DNA from: Croceicoccus sediminis
GTDB lineage: Bacteria > Pseudomonadota > Alphaproteobacteria > Sphingomonadales > Sphingomonadaceae
Direction of reading: 5' to 3'
Assembly (NCBI RefSeq): GCF_007570835.1
Contig: NZ_SUNC01000002.1
Location: 186,001-250,000 of the forward strand
DNA length: 64,000 bases
The notes beneath the pieces are model-generated. The model did not search any database. It was not told where the DNA came from and was given only the letters and a program-made list of their open reading frames with translations. Within the stretch, counting starts at the first letter, position 1; the number at the start of each line of letters is the position of its first letter. This document shows, one piece after another, positions 27,292 to 36,028 of this stretch. Made by a program: the position numbers and the translations under genes.

Positions 27292-28284
27292 ATGCTGCCG
27301 GACACGATGACTGCCATCGTATGCGAAGGACACGGAGGACCGGAGGTGCTCGTGCCCAAAGAGATGCCGGTCCCGTCGCCCGCTGCCGGGCAGGTCCTGA
27401 TCAAGGTCGCTCATGCCGGCGTGAACCGGCCCGACGTCATGCAGCGCAAGGGTCTCTATCCGCCGCCGCCGGGCGCGCCCGAAATTCCGGGTCTCGAGAT
27501 CGCGGGTGAAGTCGTTGCCCTGGGTGAGGGCGTCGATCCCGGCATGGCGGGTTCGCGTCAGTGCGCGCTGGTCGTGGGTGGTGGTTACGCCGAATACTGC
27601 CTGGCACAGGCGGCGCTGTGCCTGCCGGTTCCCGACGATGTGCCTCTGGCCGAAGCCGCGGCGCTGCCCGAAACGGTGTTTACCGTGTGGCACAACGTAT
27701 TCGAACGCGGCTATGCCGACGAAGGGGACTGGCTGCTTGTCCACGGCGGCACCAGCGGCATCGGGACGACGGCGATTTCGCTGGCGAAGCTGTTCGGCAT
27801 CCGCACGATCGTCACTTGCGGCAGCGCGGACAAGTGCGAGGCCGCGCTGCGCCACGGGGCCAGTCACGCGATCAACTACAAGACGCAGGATTTCGTCGAG
27901 GAAGTCGATCGCATCACTGGCGGCCGCGGGGTCGACGTCGTGCTGGACATGATTTCGGGCGATTACGTCGCGAAGAACATCGCCTGCCTGGCCGATGAAG
28001 GGCGCCACGTCACGATCGCGGTCATGGGCGGGGTGAAAGCCACGATCCCCATGCACAAGATCATGACCAAGCGCCTGACGCTGACCGGATCGACGCTGCG
28101 TCCGCGTTCGAACGATTTCAAGGCGGCGGTCGCCGACGAAATTCGCGCGAACGCGTGGCCATTCGTGGCAAGCGGCCAGTTGCGGCCCGTCATGGATCAA
28201 AGCTTTGCCCTTCGCGACGCCAGTGCGGCCCACGCCCGCATGGATGGCGGCGACCATATCGGCAAGATCGTGCTGGATGTCTGA
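27292..28284 (+). CDS. NAD(P)H-quinone oxidoreductase, zinc-free MDR family
   Basis: A medium-chain dehydrogenase/reductase of the quinone oxidoreductase (QOR/PIG3-like) type. The 330 residues start at ATG 27292 with AGGGGG nearby. The N-terminal GroES-like fold has HAGVNRPDVMQRKGLYPPPPG, the family signature. The Rossmann part has LLVHGGTSGIGTTAISLAK and DVVLDMISGDY. The structural-zinc cysteines of alcohol dehydrogenases are missing. It probably reduces quinones or related enones with NADPH. It is divergent from DUF1192. Confidence 0.9.
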   Translation: MLPDTMTAIVCEGHGGPEVLVPKEMPVPSPAAGQVLIKVAHAGVNRPDVMQRKGLYPPPPGAPEIPGLEIAGEVVALGEGVDPGMAGSRQCALVVGGGYAEYCLAQAALCLPVPDDVPLAEAAALPETVFTVWHNVFERGYADEGDWLLVHGGTSGIGTTAISLAKLFGIRTIVTCGSADKCEAALRHGASHAINYKTQDFVEEVDRITGGRGVDVVLDMISGDYVAKNIACLADEGRHVTIAVMGGVKATIPMHKIMTKRLTLTGSTLRPRSNDFKAAVADEIRANAWPFVASGQLRPVMDQSFALRDASAAHARMDGGDHIGKIVLDV

Positions 28285-28382
28285 GAGGGCTATTTCGCGG
28301 GGTCTATGCCCGCAGCAAATCGCCCGAATCACACGGACCCTTGCCGAAACCGCCGCCTTGGCCTAAATGCGACAGCGCAAGC

Positions 28383-28410
28383 GGCCGCTCCGGTAAGGGG
28401 CGGCCCTTAT
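28383..28410 (+). terminator. Possible terminator after the quinone reductase gene
   Basis: The 9-bp stem GGCCGCTCC / GGGGCGGCC, with one G-T pair and a 5-nt loop, is followed by a weak T-rich stretch. Confidence 0.4.
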
Positions 28411-28475
28411 CGTTTCTACCGCCCGGCGCTTTTCCAATCGATCGACCGGGCCCCTTTTTTCGAGAGGTTTTTAGC

Positions 28476-29180
28476 GTGAGCCAGAATCAAGCCACTCCGC
28501 TGATGCCGCACGCCACGGCAAGTTGGTTGGTCGACAGTACCGGCCTGACTTTTGAGCAGATTGCCGACTTTTGCGGTCTTCACATCCTCGAAGTGCAGGC
28601 GATGGCCGACGATCTGGCCGGTGCGAAATACACGGGCCGCGATCCGGTGCGTTCGGGCGAACTGACGCACGAAGAGATCGAGAAGGGTCAGGCCGACCCG
28701 ACCTACAAGCTGAAGATCCAGAAAGTGCCGGTACAGATCCAGCGTACCAAGGGCCCGCGTTACACCCCCGTGTCGAAGCGCCAGGATAAGCCCGACGGCA
28801 TCGCGTGGATCCTGCGCAACCATCCCGAAATGTCGGACGCGCAGATCGGCAAGCTGATCGGCACGACGCGCAACACGATCACCGCGATCCGCGAACGCAG
28901 CCACTGGAACATCCAGAACATCAACCCGAAGGACCCCGTTACGCTGGGTCTGTGTTCGCAGCGCGAGCTTGACGCCGCGGTTGCGAAGGCTGCGAAGAAG
29001 GCCGGTATCGAAGCCGACGTCGTGCCCGATTCGAAGCTGGTCGACGACAAGCAGGCGCTGATCGACGAATTGAAGCGCGAGCGTGAAGACGCAGCCCGCG
29101 CCGCAGTCGAGGCGGCACAGGAAGCCGAGGCCGAGGCATGGCTCGCCGCCCGCCGCGCCGATGGTGTTCCCAAGGAATAA
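28476..29180 (+). CDS. DUF1013 family transcriptional regulator
   Basis: A 234-residue protein from GTG 28476, which has a GAGAGG ribosome site. The start MSQNQATPLMPHATASWLVD and the helix-turn-helix-like HPEMSDAQIGKLIGTTRNTITAIR (residues about 115-140) mark the alphaproteobacterial DUF1013 family, which I recall being named TrcR, a cell-cycle regulator. The C-terminus is helical and Glu/Ala-rich. A long terminator follows the gene. The family call is firm; the cell-cycle role is recalled and not provable here. Confidence 0.85.
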   Translation: MSQNQATPLMPHATASWLVDSTGLTFEQIADFCGLHILEVQAMADDLAGAKYTGRDPVRSGELTHEEIEKGQADPTYKLKIQKVPVQIQRTKGPRYTPVSKRQDKPDGIAWILRNHPEMSDAQIGKLIGTTRNTITAIRERSHWNIQNINPKDPVTLGLCSQRELDAAVAKAAKKAGIEADVVPDSKLVDDKQALIDELKREREDAARAAVEAAQEAEAEAWLAARRADGVPKE

Positions 29181-29223
29181 AGTCACCGAAATTCGCCGGG
29201 CGTCTGACGTTACGGCATCTGCG

Positions 29224-29262
29224 AAAAGCCCGGTCCGCAATGCTGCGGAACCGGGCTTTTTG
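29224..29262 (+). terminator. Intrinsic terminator of the DUF1013 gene
   Basis: A 16-bp near-perfect stem (AAAAGCCCGGTCCGCA and its complement with one bulge) has a 4-nt loop and ends in a T-run, about 45 bp after the stop codon. Confidence 0.92.
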
Positions 29263-29320
29263 CTGCGCCTGCGAGGCTGCTACCTTGCGGAATTCTGCGG
29301 AAAAGCGCAAAATAGCTGAC

Positions 29321-31066
29321 ATGAATGTCAATAAAGAATCGGAGAGGACCTTGAACGCACAATGGCCCGGTGAGGACCGACAAAAGGCCCTGGACCATTA
29401 TCGCCATCCCATCGCATGGGACAGCGAGTTCGAGCCCCTGACCGTCCCGCAACTTCTGGAACGCGGCGCGCACCTGGCGGGTACGCGCAAGATCGTCGAC
29501 TTCTACGGGCGGCGCACCAGCTACATCGACATGCTGGCCCAGGCGAAGAAAGTCGCTGCCGCCTTGCAGCGCGCCGGTGTGGGCAAGGGCGACCGCGTCG
29601 GCCTGTTTCTGCCCAACGTGCCGGTTTACGTCGCGGCCTATTATGGCATCGCGATGGCCGGGGCGACGGTGGTAAACTTCTCACCGCTCTACACGGTCGA
29701 GGAATTGGCCCAGCAGGTCGAGGATTCGGGCGCGAAGCTGCTTTTCACCATCAATTCGGCCGCATTGCTGCCAACGGCGCTGAAGGTGCTGGACTGCTCC
29801 TCCCTCGAAGGGCTGATCGTCGAAAGCCTCGCCGACATGCTGCCGCGCCTCAAATCGGCGCTGATCCGTATTGTCGGGCGCAAGCAGCTGGCCACCATTC
29901 CGACGAATGACCCGCGCGTGCGGCCTTACTCCGATTTCGTTGCCGGATGCTCCGAACCCGCGCCGGTCGAGATCGATTCGAACGATGTCGTCCTGCTCCA
30001 GTATACTGGCGGCACCACCGGCACGCCCAAGGGCGCGATGCTGACGCACCAGAACATTACCGTGAACGCGCGGCAGACCCTGCGTGTCGACAAGCATCGC
30101 GGCGAACGCGACATCATGATCGGCGTCCTGCCGATGTTCCATATCTTCGCCAATATCGTCGTACTGAACCGAACGGTGCTGGATGGGGGCATGATCGTCA
30201 TGCTGCCGCGTTTCGACGCGCGCCAGACGCTGAAGGCGCAGAACCGGGTGAGGGCGACCTCCATGCCCGGCGTGCCCACGATGTTCCAGGCGCTGCTCGA
30301 CCATCCCGACGTCAACAAGACGAACTTCGATTCGCTGCTGGTCTGCATTTCGGGCGGCGCGCCGCTGCCCTTGCCGCTGAAGCGCAAGTTCGAGGCACGG
30401 ACCGGGGCGCATATCGTCGAAGGCTATGGTCTCACCGAATCCGGCATCGTTTCGACCAATCCCTTCGGCAATCTGGATTTCGAAAAGCCCGGCACGATCG
30501 GACAGCCGCTGCCCGGAACCGAAGTGCGGCTGCTCGACAAGAGCAACCCAGACCAGCTTGCCCCTGATGGAGAGCCGGGCGAACTGGCGATCCGCGGGCC
30601 GCAGACGATGGTCGGCTATTGGAGCCGTTCGAACGACGACGGCGTCTTTGCCGACGGTTTCCTGCGCACTGGCGACGTGGCCACGATCGACGAGGACGGC
30701 TTCATCACCATCGTCGATCGGATCAAGGACATGATCAGTGTAGGCGGGTTCAAGGTCTTCCCCAGCCGGATCGAGGAAGTCGTTATGGAGCGCAAGGGCG
30801 TGCAGGAGGCGCTCGTCATCGGCGTGCCCGACGACTACTTGGGAGAGCGGCCCAAGCTCTACGTCACGCTGGACGCGGGCAGCGAGGACGACGAGGACAC
30901 GCTGTGCCAGTGGGTGAACCGCCACGTGGGCAAGCACGAACGCGTTGTCGCGGTGCAGATTCGCGAGGAACTGCCCAAGACGATGATCGGCAAGCTGGAC
31001 CGAAAGGCCCTGCGCGCCGAAATCGCGGACCAGGCAAAAGAAAAGGTGGCACAACCGGCGGCCTGA
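29321..31066 (+). CDS. fadD: Long-chain fatty-acid-CoA ligase
   Basis: It activates fatty acids to acyl-CoA through an acyl-AMP intermediate. The protein has 581 residues from ATG 29321; a TTG ten codons later has a better-placed GGAGAGG site and may be the true start. Adenylate-forming motifs are LLQYTGGTTGTPKGAM, GYGLTESG, the hinge-containing FLRTGDVATIDEDGFITIVDR, and the C-terminal catalytic lysine in KTMIGKLDRKALR. It stands alone between two terminators and is convergent with the bactofilin gene. Confidence 0.92.
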   Translation: MNVNKESERTLNAQWPGEDRQKALDHYRHPIAWDSEFEPLTVPQLLERGAHLAGTRKIVDFYGRRTSYIDMLAQAKKVAAALQRAGVGKGDRVGLFLPNVPVYVAAYYGIAMAGATVVNFSPLYTVEELAQQVEDSGAKLLFTINSAALLPTALKVLDCSSLEGLIVESLADMLPRLKSALIRIVGRKQLATIPTNDPRVRPYSDFVAGCSEPAPVEIDSNDVVLLQYTGGTTGTPKGAMLTHQNITVNARQTLRVDKHRGERDIMIGVLPMFHIFANIVVLNRTVLDGGMIVMLPRFDARQTLKAQNRVRATSMPGVPTMFQALLDHPDVNKTNFDSLLVCISGGAPLPLPLKRKFEARTGAHIVEGYGLTESGIVSTNPFGNLDFEKPGTIGQPLPGTEVRLLDKSNPDQLAPDGEPGELAIRGPQTMVGYWSRSNDDGVFADGFLRTGDVATIDEDGFITIVDRIKDMISVGGFKVFPSRIEEVVMERKGVQEALVIGVPDDYLGERPKLYVTLDAGSEDDEDTLCQWVNRHVGKHERVVAVQIREELPKTMIGKLDRKALRAEIADQAKEKVAQPAA

Positions 31067-31087
31067 GCCCCGGTTCGCGCCACCTTT
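31042..31087. terminator. Bidirectional terminator between fadD and the bactofilin gene
   Basis: The outer stem AAAGGTGGC / GCCACCTTT encloses an inner stem CAACCGG / CCGGTT. It overlaps the 3' end of fadD. Read on the minus strand it is followed by a T-rich run, so it best fits the bactofilin transcript. Confidence 0.7.
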
Positions 31088-31100
31088 CTAATTCGTCGGA

Positions 31101-31529
31101 TCAGTTTGCGAGGCTGAGGACCGGCTCGTCGCTTTTCGAAGCGGCGGCGCCCTTGGCCGGACGCTGCGCGAACTTTCCTTCGACGGCTGCGCCCTGTTCG
31201 ATGGTCAGCGTGTCGTAAAAGACATCGCCGGTGATCTTCGCGCTTTTCAGGATGACCAGCGTCTTGGCGTTGATCGACCCGTCGACCGTACCGGCCAGGC
31301 GGGCCGAATCGGCCTCGATCGCACCGCTGATCACGCTGTGTTCGCCCTGAACGAGCGCGCCGCAGCTGATATCGCCTTCGACGCCGCCATCGATGTGAAG
31401 GTCGTCGGTGGCGGTGATATCGCCCTTGATCTTGATATCCGGTCCAAAGACCGAGAAGCTGTTGCTCGCCACGTGATTAACCGTTTTCTGCGGACGCTGC
31501 TCCGCCGCCTTGTTTTGCTTCGAGAACAC
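31101..31529 (-). CDS. Bactofilin (polymer-forming cytoskeletal protein)
   Basis: Bactofilins form nucleotide-free filaments that place cell-wall enzymes and shape cells or appendages. This 142-residue protein has a central right-handed beta-helix at about 25-125 (IKIKGDITATDDLHIDGGVEGDI, then repeated hydrophobic-x-G steps) and disordered ends. A hydrophobic N-terminal patch may attach it to the membrane. It overlaps the upstream M23 gene by 53 bp on the same strand, the usual bactofilin-peptidase pairing, so the peptidase is its likely partner. Confidence 0.93.
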   Translation of the reverse strand: MFSKQNKAAEQRPQKTVNHVASNSFSVFGPDIKIKGDITATDDLHIDGGVEGDISCGALVQGEHSVISGAIEADSARLAGTVDGSINAKTLVILKSAKITGDVFYDTLTIEQGAAVEGKFAQRPAKGAAASKSDEPVLSLAN

Positions 31530-32652
31530 GTTTTGCTCCGGAAAGGCTGGCGCCCTTTTCGAGGATGGGACGCGGGTTCACCGCGCGATTGTGAATACGC
31601 ACTTCGAAGTGAAGGTGCGGACCTGTCGAACGGCCGGTCGATCCGATGCGGCCGATGACGTCACCGGCCTCTACCGCTTCGCCGACCTTCGCGTCAAACT
31701 TCGACATGTGGGCATAACGGGTCATCATGCCGTTGCCGTGGCGGATTTCGACGACTTTGCCGTATCCGCCCTTCCATCCGACGAAGCTGACCTTGCCCTT
31801 GGCGGCAGCGTGGATCGGGGTGCCGACCGGGCCGCGGAAGTCGAGCCCCTTGTGCATCGCGGCGTGACCGTTGAACGGGTCGCGGCGATAGCCGAAAGGC
31901 GAGGAAATCATGTCCTTGGCCGCGGGCAGCACGTTGGGCACGCCCTCAAGACCGCGTTCCAGCGCGCTCATCCGGGCGAGCGAATGACCCAGCTTTTCAA
32001 AACGCGGGTCGAGCCCCTTGTCGCCGCTGGTGAAAGCTTCGAACGGACCACCGACTGCGACCGGGCTTGCCGTGCGCACGATCGATGCCGGATCGAGGCC
32101 GAGGCGGCGAATTTCGCCGGCGGCCTGTTCAGCGCGCTTATCGGCAAGACGCGTCAGGCCTTCGACGAAGGCGAGCTGGCGGGCTTCAAGCCGGGCGAGA
32201 GCGGATGCTTCGGGAAGGGCGGCGCTGACCTTGTCGACGGTGCGCTGCGTTTCGACGGTGCTGTCCTGGACCCCGGCAACGCCGGCCTTCGGCAGCTGGC
32301 CAAGGTGGCTTTCGACCATGTCGTCGATGAAATCCTGACGGCGGACCAGATCGTCGGCCACGGCGTCGATGTCTTCGCGGTAGGCGGCAACGCGGTTTTC
32401 CGCAGTGGCGACCTTCGCTTCGCGGCTGGCGAGTTCGACAGCGTTCTGGTGGGTGAGCCACTCATTCACGAGGGCGGTGGCCATCGTTCCGGTCCAGACG
32501 ACCGCAAGGGCCGCGATGGCAATGGCGCAGCGTTTCTGGAATTTACCGCTGATGCGGACGAACCGTACCTGGCCTTGCGAACGCATGATGAATTCGCGAT
32601 CCGGAAACCAGTTCTGCAGGCGGGTGGCAAGCCCGCTGGCAACCTGTGTCAC
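31477..32652 (-). CDS. Membrane-anchored M23 peptidase paired with bactofilin
   Basis: A predicted peptidoglycan endopeptidase of 391 residues. The N-terminus is cytoplasmic, a membrane helix lies at about 40-62, and a coiled-coil linker at about 70-190. The LytM domain (about 265-375) has intact zinc ligands: MHKGLDFRGP, YAHMSKF and HLHFEVR. The start used is GTG; an internal ATG 22 codons later (MRSQGQVRF) is possible. The 53-bp overlap with the bactofilin gene suggests tight co-expression. By analogy with LmdC or Csd1, it is probably positioned by bactofilin. Confidence 0.9.
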   Translation of the reverse strand: MTQVASGLATRLQNWFPDREFIMRSQGQVRFVRISGKFQKRCAIAIAALAVVWTGTMATALVNEWLTHQNAVELASREAKVATAENRVAAYREDIDAVADDLVRRQDFIDDMVESHLGQLPKAGVAGVQDSTVETQRTVDKVSAALPEASALARLEARQLAFVEGLTRLADKRAEQAAGEIRRLGLDPASIVRTASPVAVGGPFEAFTSGDKGLDPRFEKLGHSLARMSALERGLEGVPNVLPAAKDMISSPFGYRRDPFNGHAAMHKGLDFRGPVGTPIHAAAKGKVSFVGWKGGYGKVVEIRHGNGMMTRYAHMSKFDAKVGEAVEAGDVIGRIGSTGRSTGPHLHFEVRIHNRAVNPRPILEKGASLSGAKRVLEAKQGGGAASAENG

Positions 32653-33013
32653 AATTAGACCCCGTAGTCCTTACAGCCTCGCTGGGGGTGCGAGACTTTC
32701 CCGTCGACACAAGGGCTAACAGGGCCAAGGTTAACGTCGAGTTCCCGAATCTGTCTTTAGGATGAACCGAAGGATGAACGGGACGAGTTGAGCCCGTAAT
32801 GTGGAACAACTTCATAATCGCGCGGGAACGCTCTCAAAATTCGTGCGTTTTGTCGCATCGCGCCGGTGGCGCTGACAGGGTTGTCAGCAGAATCTTCGGC
32901 CGTGCCGGAACGTCCGCAGGCGGGTGCCGTTGCGTTGATGAACTGGCAAAAAGCCCGCTCTCCTGCGGGAAAATCCCTGACAAGACGCACCCAATGATGA
33001 TAGGCGCGACCAT
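32653..33013. promoter_or_regulatory. Divergent intergenic region between the M23 gene and proA
   Basis: These 361 bp contain no convincing gene. A perfect inverted repeat, GCTGACA-GGGT-TGTCAGC, lies at 32871-32888, near the centre, and could be an operator for either gene or a hairpin in a leader. I cannot assign specific promoters. Confidence 0.45.
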
Positions 33014-34303
33014 ATGAACATTCAGACCGAACTCGCCCCCGAACAGATCGAAACCGATGTCGAGGCGCTGATCGCCGGACTTGCCGCCGATGCGCGCGCC
33101 GCGCAGCGCAAGCTTGCGCAGATGAGCGATGCCGACAAGGCAAAGGCGCTTCACCTTGCCGCACAGGCCCTGCGCGATGCGGCCCCGACGATCCTTGCCG
33201 AAAATGCCAAGGACGTTGCCGCCGGTGAAGAACGCGGCCTGTCGGGCGCAATGCTTGATCGCCTGCGCCTTGACGAAGCACGCCTGTCCGGAATTGCCGA
33301 TGCCGTGGACCAGGTCGCCGATCTTCCCGATCCCGTCGGCGACGTCATCGATTCCAGCGAGCGACCCAATGGGTTGAAACTATCGCGCGTGCGCGTTCCG
33401 ATTGGCGTCATCGGCATCATCTATGAAAGCCGCCCCAACGTGACCGCCGATGCCGCCGTGCTTTGCGTGCGGGCCGGCAATGCCGCGATCCTGCGCGGCG
33501 GTAGCGAGGCCGTGCACTCCAATCACGCCATCCTTGCCGCCCTGTCGAAGGGCCTGGCCGACGGCGGTATCCCCGAAAAGGCGGTGCAGCTGGTTCCCAC
33601 GCAGGACCGCGCCGCGGTCGGTGCCCTGCTGCGCGCGACCGGCGCCGTCGACATGATCGTCCCGCGCGGCGGCAAGTCGCTTGTCGCCCGCGTGCAGGAT
33701 GAAGCCCGCGTGCCGGTCCTCGCCCACCTCGACGGGATCTGCCACACCTACATCCACTCTGCCGCCGACAAGAGCATGGCAGAGGAAGTCGCGGTCAATG
33801 CCAAGATGCGCCGCACGGGCATCTGCGGGGCGATGGAAACCCTGCTGATCGATGCCTCCTACCCTGAAGCTTCCGACCTTGTCGGCAAGCTGCTCGACGC
33901 GGGCTGCGAACTGCGCGGCGATGGCCGTGCACAGGCGCTGGATCAGCGTATCCTGCCCGCGACCGATGAGGACTGGGACACCGAGTATCTCGAAGCCGTG
34001 GCCTCGGTTGCCGTGGTCGACGGCATGGACGCCGCGCTTTCGCACATTGCCGCACACTCGTCGGGCCATACCGACGTGATCGTGACGTCCGAGGCGGAGG
34101 CGGAAGAGAATTTCCTCAATTCCGTCGATTCGGCGATCGTCATGGCCAATGCCAGCAGCCAGTTCGCCGATGGCGGTGAATTCGGCCTTGGCGCGGAAAT
34201 CGGCATCGCCACGGGCCGCATTCATGCGCGCGGTCCGGTCGCTCTCGAAGGGCTGACGACTTACAAGTGGCAGGTGCGCGGCACGGGCCAGACCCGCCCC
34301 TGA
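33014..34303 (+). CDS. proA: Glutamate-5-semialdehyde dehydrogenase (gamma-glutamyl phosphate reductase)
   Basis: It reduces gamma-glutamyl phosphate to glutamate-5-semialdehyde with NADPH in proline synthesis. The 429 residues carry VPIGVIGIIYESRPNVT, AILRGGSEAVHSN, IVPRGGKSL and the catalytic cysteine in RRTGICGAMET. The C-terminus GEFGLGAEIGIATGRIHARGPV is the family's end block. It is first of a long plus-strand run with nadD, rsfS, rlmH and others. Its partner proB is not in the window. Confidence 0.96.
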   Translation: MNIQTELAPEQIETDVEALIAGLAADARAAQRKLAQMSDADKAKALHLAAQALRDAAPTILAENAKDVAAGEERGLSGAMLDRLRLDEARLSGIADAVDQVADLPDPVGDVIDSSERPNGLKLSRVRVPIGVIGIIYESRPNVTADAAVLCVRAGNAAILRGGSEAVHSNHAILAALSKGLADGGIPEKAVQLVPTQDRAAVGALLRATGAVDMIVPRGGKSLVARVQDEARVPVLAHLDGICHTYIHSAADKSMAEEVAVNAKMRRTGICGAMETLLIDASYPEASDLVGKLLDAGCELRGDGRAQALDQRILPATDEDWDTEYLEAVASVAVVDGMDAALSHIAAHSSGHTDVIVTSEAEAEENFLNSVDSAIVMANASSQFADGGEFGLGAEIGIATGRIHARGPVALEGLTTYKWQVRGTGQTRP

Positions 34304-34321
34304 CGCGAACGGGGCAGGGCC

Positions 34322-34984
34322 TTGGCCGCACCGATCTATACCGGGCTTCTGGGCGGGAGCTTCAATCCTGCCCACGGCGGCCATCGGCGCATATCGCTGT
34401 TCGCGAAAGATGCGCTGCGGCTGGACGAGGTCTGGTGGCTGGTCTCGCCGGGCAATCCGCTGAAACCGAAAAAGGGCATGGCGCCGCTCAACGCCCGCGT
34501 CGCATCGGCGCGTAAACAGGCGCGGCGCGCCCCGATCCGCGTCACCGCGATAGAGCGCGAACTGGGCACGGTGTTCACCGCCGACACGCTTGAGGCCATC
34601 GCGAGGCGTTATCCGCAAAGGCGTTTCATCTGGCTGATGGGGTCCGACAATCTGGCCCAGTTCCACCGGTGGAAGGATTGGCGGAGGATAGCGCGGACCA
34701 TGCCGATTGCGGTGATCGCGCGGCCGGGGTATGATGCCCATGCCGTGACAAGCCCTGCCACGGCCTGGCTAAGGCGCTTCCGGGTGCCTTTGTCCGGATT
34801 ACGCAACCGGGGAAGTTGGAGCGCACCGGCACTGGTGTTCCTGGCATTCGATCCCGATCCGCGCTCGGCCACGGCCCGGCGCAACGCGATGCCCGACTGG
34901 GCAGGGGCCTTTTCTGCTGCAAGACCGCGCGATTCGGTCACGCGAAAGGTGCTTCCTGCGCAAACTGGCGGGGACCCGGCTTGA
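34322..34984 (+). CDS. nadD: Nicotinate-nucleotide adenylyltransferase
   Basis: It adenylates nicotinate mononucleotide to deamido-NAD in NAD synthesis. The 220-residue protein starts at TTG 34322 with GGGGCAGG just upstream. The nucleotidyltransferase motif GLLGGSFNPAHGGHR is at 8-22, with WLVSPGNPLKP and WLMGSDNLAQFHRWKDW following. It lies 18 bp after proA. The C-terminal region is longer and more basic than in E. coli NadD but typical of alphaproteobacteria. Confidence 0.93.
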   Translation: MAAPIYTGLLGGSFNPAHGGHRRISLFAKDALRLDEVWWLVSPGNPLKPKKGMAPLNARVASARKQARRAPIRVTAIERELGTVFTADTLEAIARRYPQRRFIWLMGSDNLAQFHRWKDWRRIARTMPIAVIARPGYDAHAVTSPATAWLRRFRVPLSGLRNRGSWSAPALVFLAFDPDPRSATARRNAMPDWAGAFSAARPRDSVTRKVLPAQTGGDPA

Positions 34985-35031
34985 AAGCCGGTGCCAACTG
35001 CGTCCGATTCACCACAGTCCGGTTGTATTAC

Positions 35032-35048
35032 GCCTGCATGGTGCAGGC
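35032..35048 (+). repeat. Hairpin upstream of rsfS
   Basis: The 7-bp inverted repeat GCCTGCA / TGCAGGC has a 3-nt loop and lies in the 124-bp nadD-rsfS gap. There is no T-run. It may modulate readthrough or be incidental. Confidence 0.35.
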
Positions 35049-35108
35049 ATCCGGCGGTTTGCGCCGTCAGGAATTGAAGGGCAAAGCCGAGGAGCCTACA
35101 TAACACTC

Positions 35109-35519
35109 ATGAACCAGGCCCAAGCCATGCCGGAGCAGACCGGCCTCAACACCCCCGGATCGGGCATTGCGGATATCGATGCCGAGCCGGGTTCCCTGCA
35201 CGAACTGGTGCTTCAGTCGCTTGACGACGACCAGGCCCAGGACATCGTCTCCATCGATCTTGCCGGTAAAAGCTCCATCGCGGACCAGATGGTCATCGCG
35301 AGCGGTCGCTCCAGCCGTCAGGTCGCCGCAATGGCACAGAAACTTGCCGAGCGTGTAAAGGCAGGCGGTTTCGGACCGGTACGCATCGAAGGCCTCCCGG
35401 CCGCCGACTGGGTGCTGATCGACGCGGGCGACGTGCTCGTCCACGTGTTCCGTCCCGAAGTGCGTACGTTCTACAACCTCGAACGCATGTGGGGCTTTGG
35501 CGAGGGCGGCAACGCCTGA
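35109..35519 (+). CDS. rsfS: Ribosomal silencing factor RsfS
   Basis: RsfS binds ribosomal protein uL14 and blocks subunit joining during starvation. The 136-residue protein has the DUF143 fold: LDDDQAQDIVSIDLAGKSSIADQMVIASGRSSRQV, then GLPAADWVLIDAGDVLVHVFRPEVRTFYNLERMW. The N-terminal ~25 residues are variable, and an ATG six codons in could be the start. It lies in the conserved nadD-rsfS-rlmH order, which supports the call. Confidence 0.94.
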   Translation: MNQAQAMPEQTGLNTPGSGIADIDAEPGSLHELVLQSLDDDQAQDIVSIDLAGKSSIADQMVIASGRSSRQVAAMAQKLAERVKAGGFGPVRIEGLPAADWVLIDAGDVLVHVFRPEVRTFYNLERMWGFGEGGNA

Positions 35520-35605
35520 GCTGATCCGCGAATCCTACTCCCCGCAGCCGGGATAACCGGCCGGGGTGCTGGACGCGAATTGAACGAGCGGTGTAACAGG
35601 CCCTC

Positions 35606-36028
35606 ATGCGCCTGCACGTCATCGCTCGTGGAAAGATCGGCCGTTCGGCAGAGTCCGAACTGGTTGACCGCTATGCCAAGCGCGTGACCTGGCCGATGAA
35701 GTGGACCGAGCTGCCCGATACCGGCGGCACGGTGCCCGCCCCGCTGACACCTGCGAAACAGGTCCTGCTGGATGAGCGGGGCAAGCAGATGTCCTCCGAA
35801 TCCTTTGCGAAATTGCTGGAACGCTGGCGCGATGACGGGATGCGCGAAGCGCGCTTCCTGATCGGGGCTGCCGACGGGCACGGCGACGCCGCGCGCGAGG
35901 AGGCGGACCTGCTGCTGGGCTTCGGCCCGATGACATGGCCGCACCTGATGGTGCGTGCGATGCTGGCCGAACAGTTGTGGCGCGCGACCAGCATCCTTTC
36001 GGGCCACCCGTATCACCGGGCCGGATAG
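35606..36028 (+). CDS. rlmH: 23S rRNA (pseudouridine1915-N3) methyltransferase RlmH
   Basis: A SPOUT-family enzyme that methylates pseudouridine 1915 in helix 69 of 23S rRNA. The 140 residues start MRLHVIARGK and include the knot region FLIGAADGHG and the C-terminal MVRAMLAEQLWRATSILSGHPYHR, the RlmH end signature. The envC-like start codon directly follows its stop, so the two are co-transcribed. Confidence 0.95.
   Translation: MRLHVIARGKIGRSAESELVDRYAKRVTWPMKWTELPDTGGTVPAPLTPAKQVLLDERGKQMSSESFAKLLERWRDDGMREARFLIGAADGHGDAAREEADLLLGFGPMTWPHLMVRAMLAEQLWRATSILSGHPYHRAG

Noticed and set aside
29681-31054. 457-codon minus-strand frame opposite fadD
   Set aside because: Shadow frame; the plus strand holds all adenylate-forming motifs.
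33380-34741. 453-codon minus-strand frame across proA and nadD
   Set aside because: It spans two well-supported plus-strand genes and has no recognisable domain.
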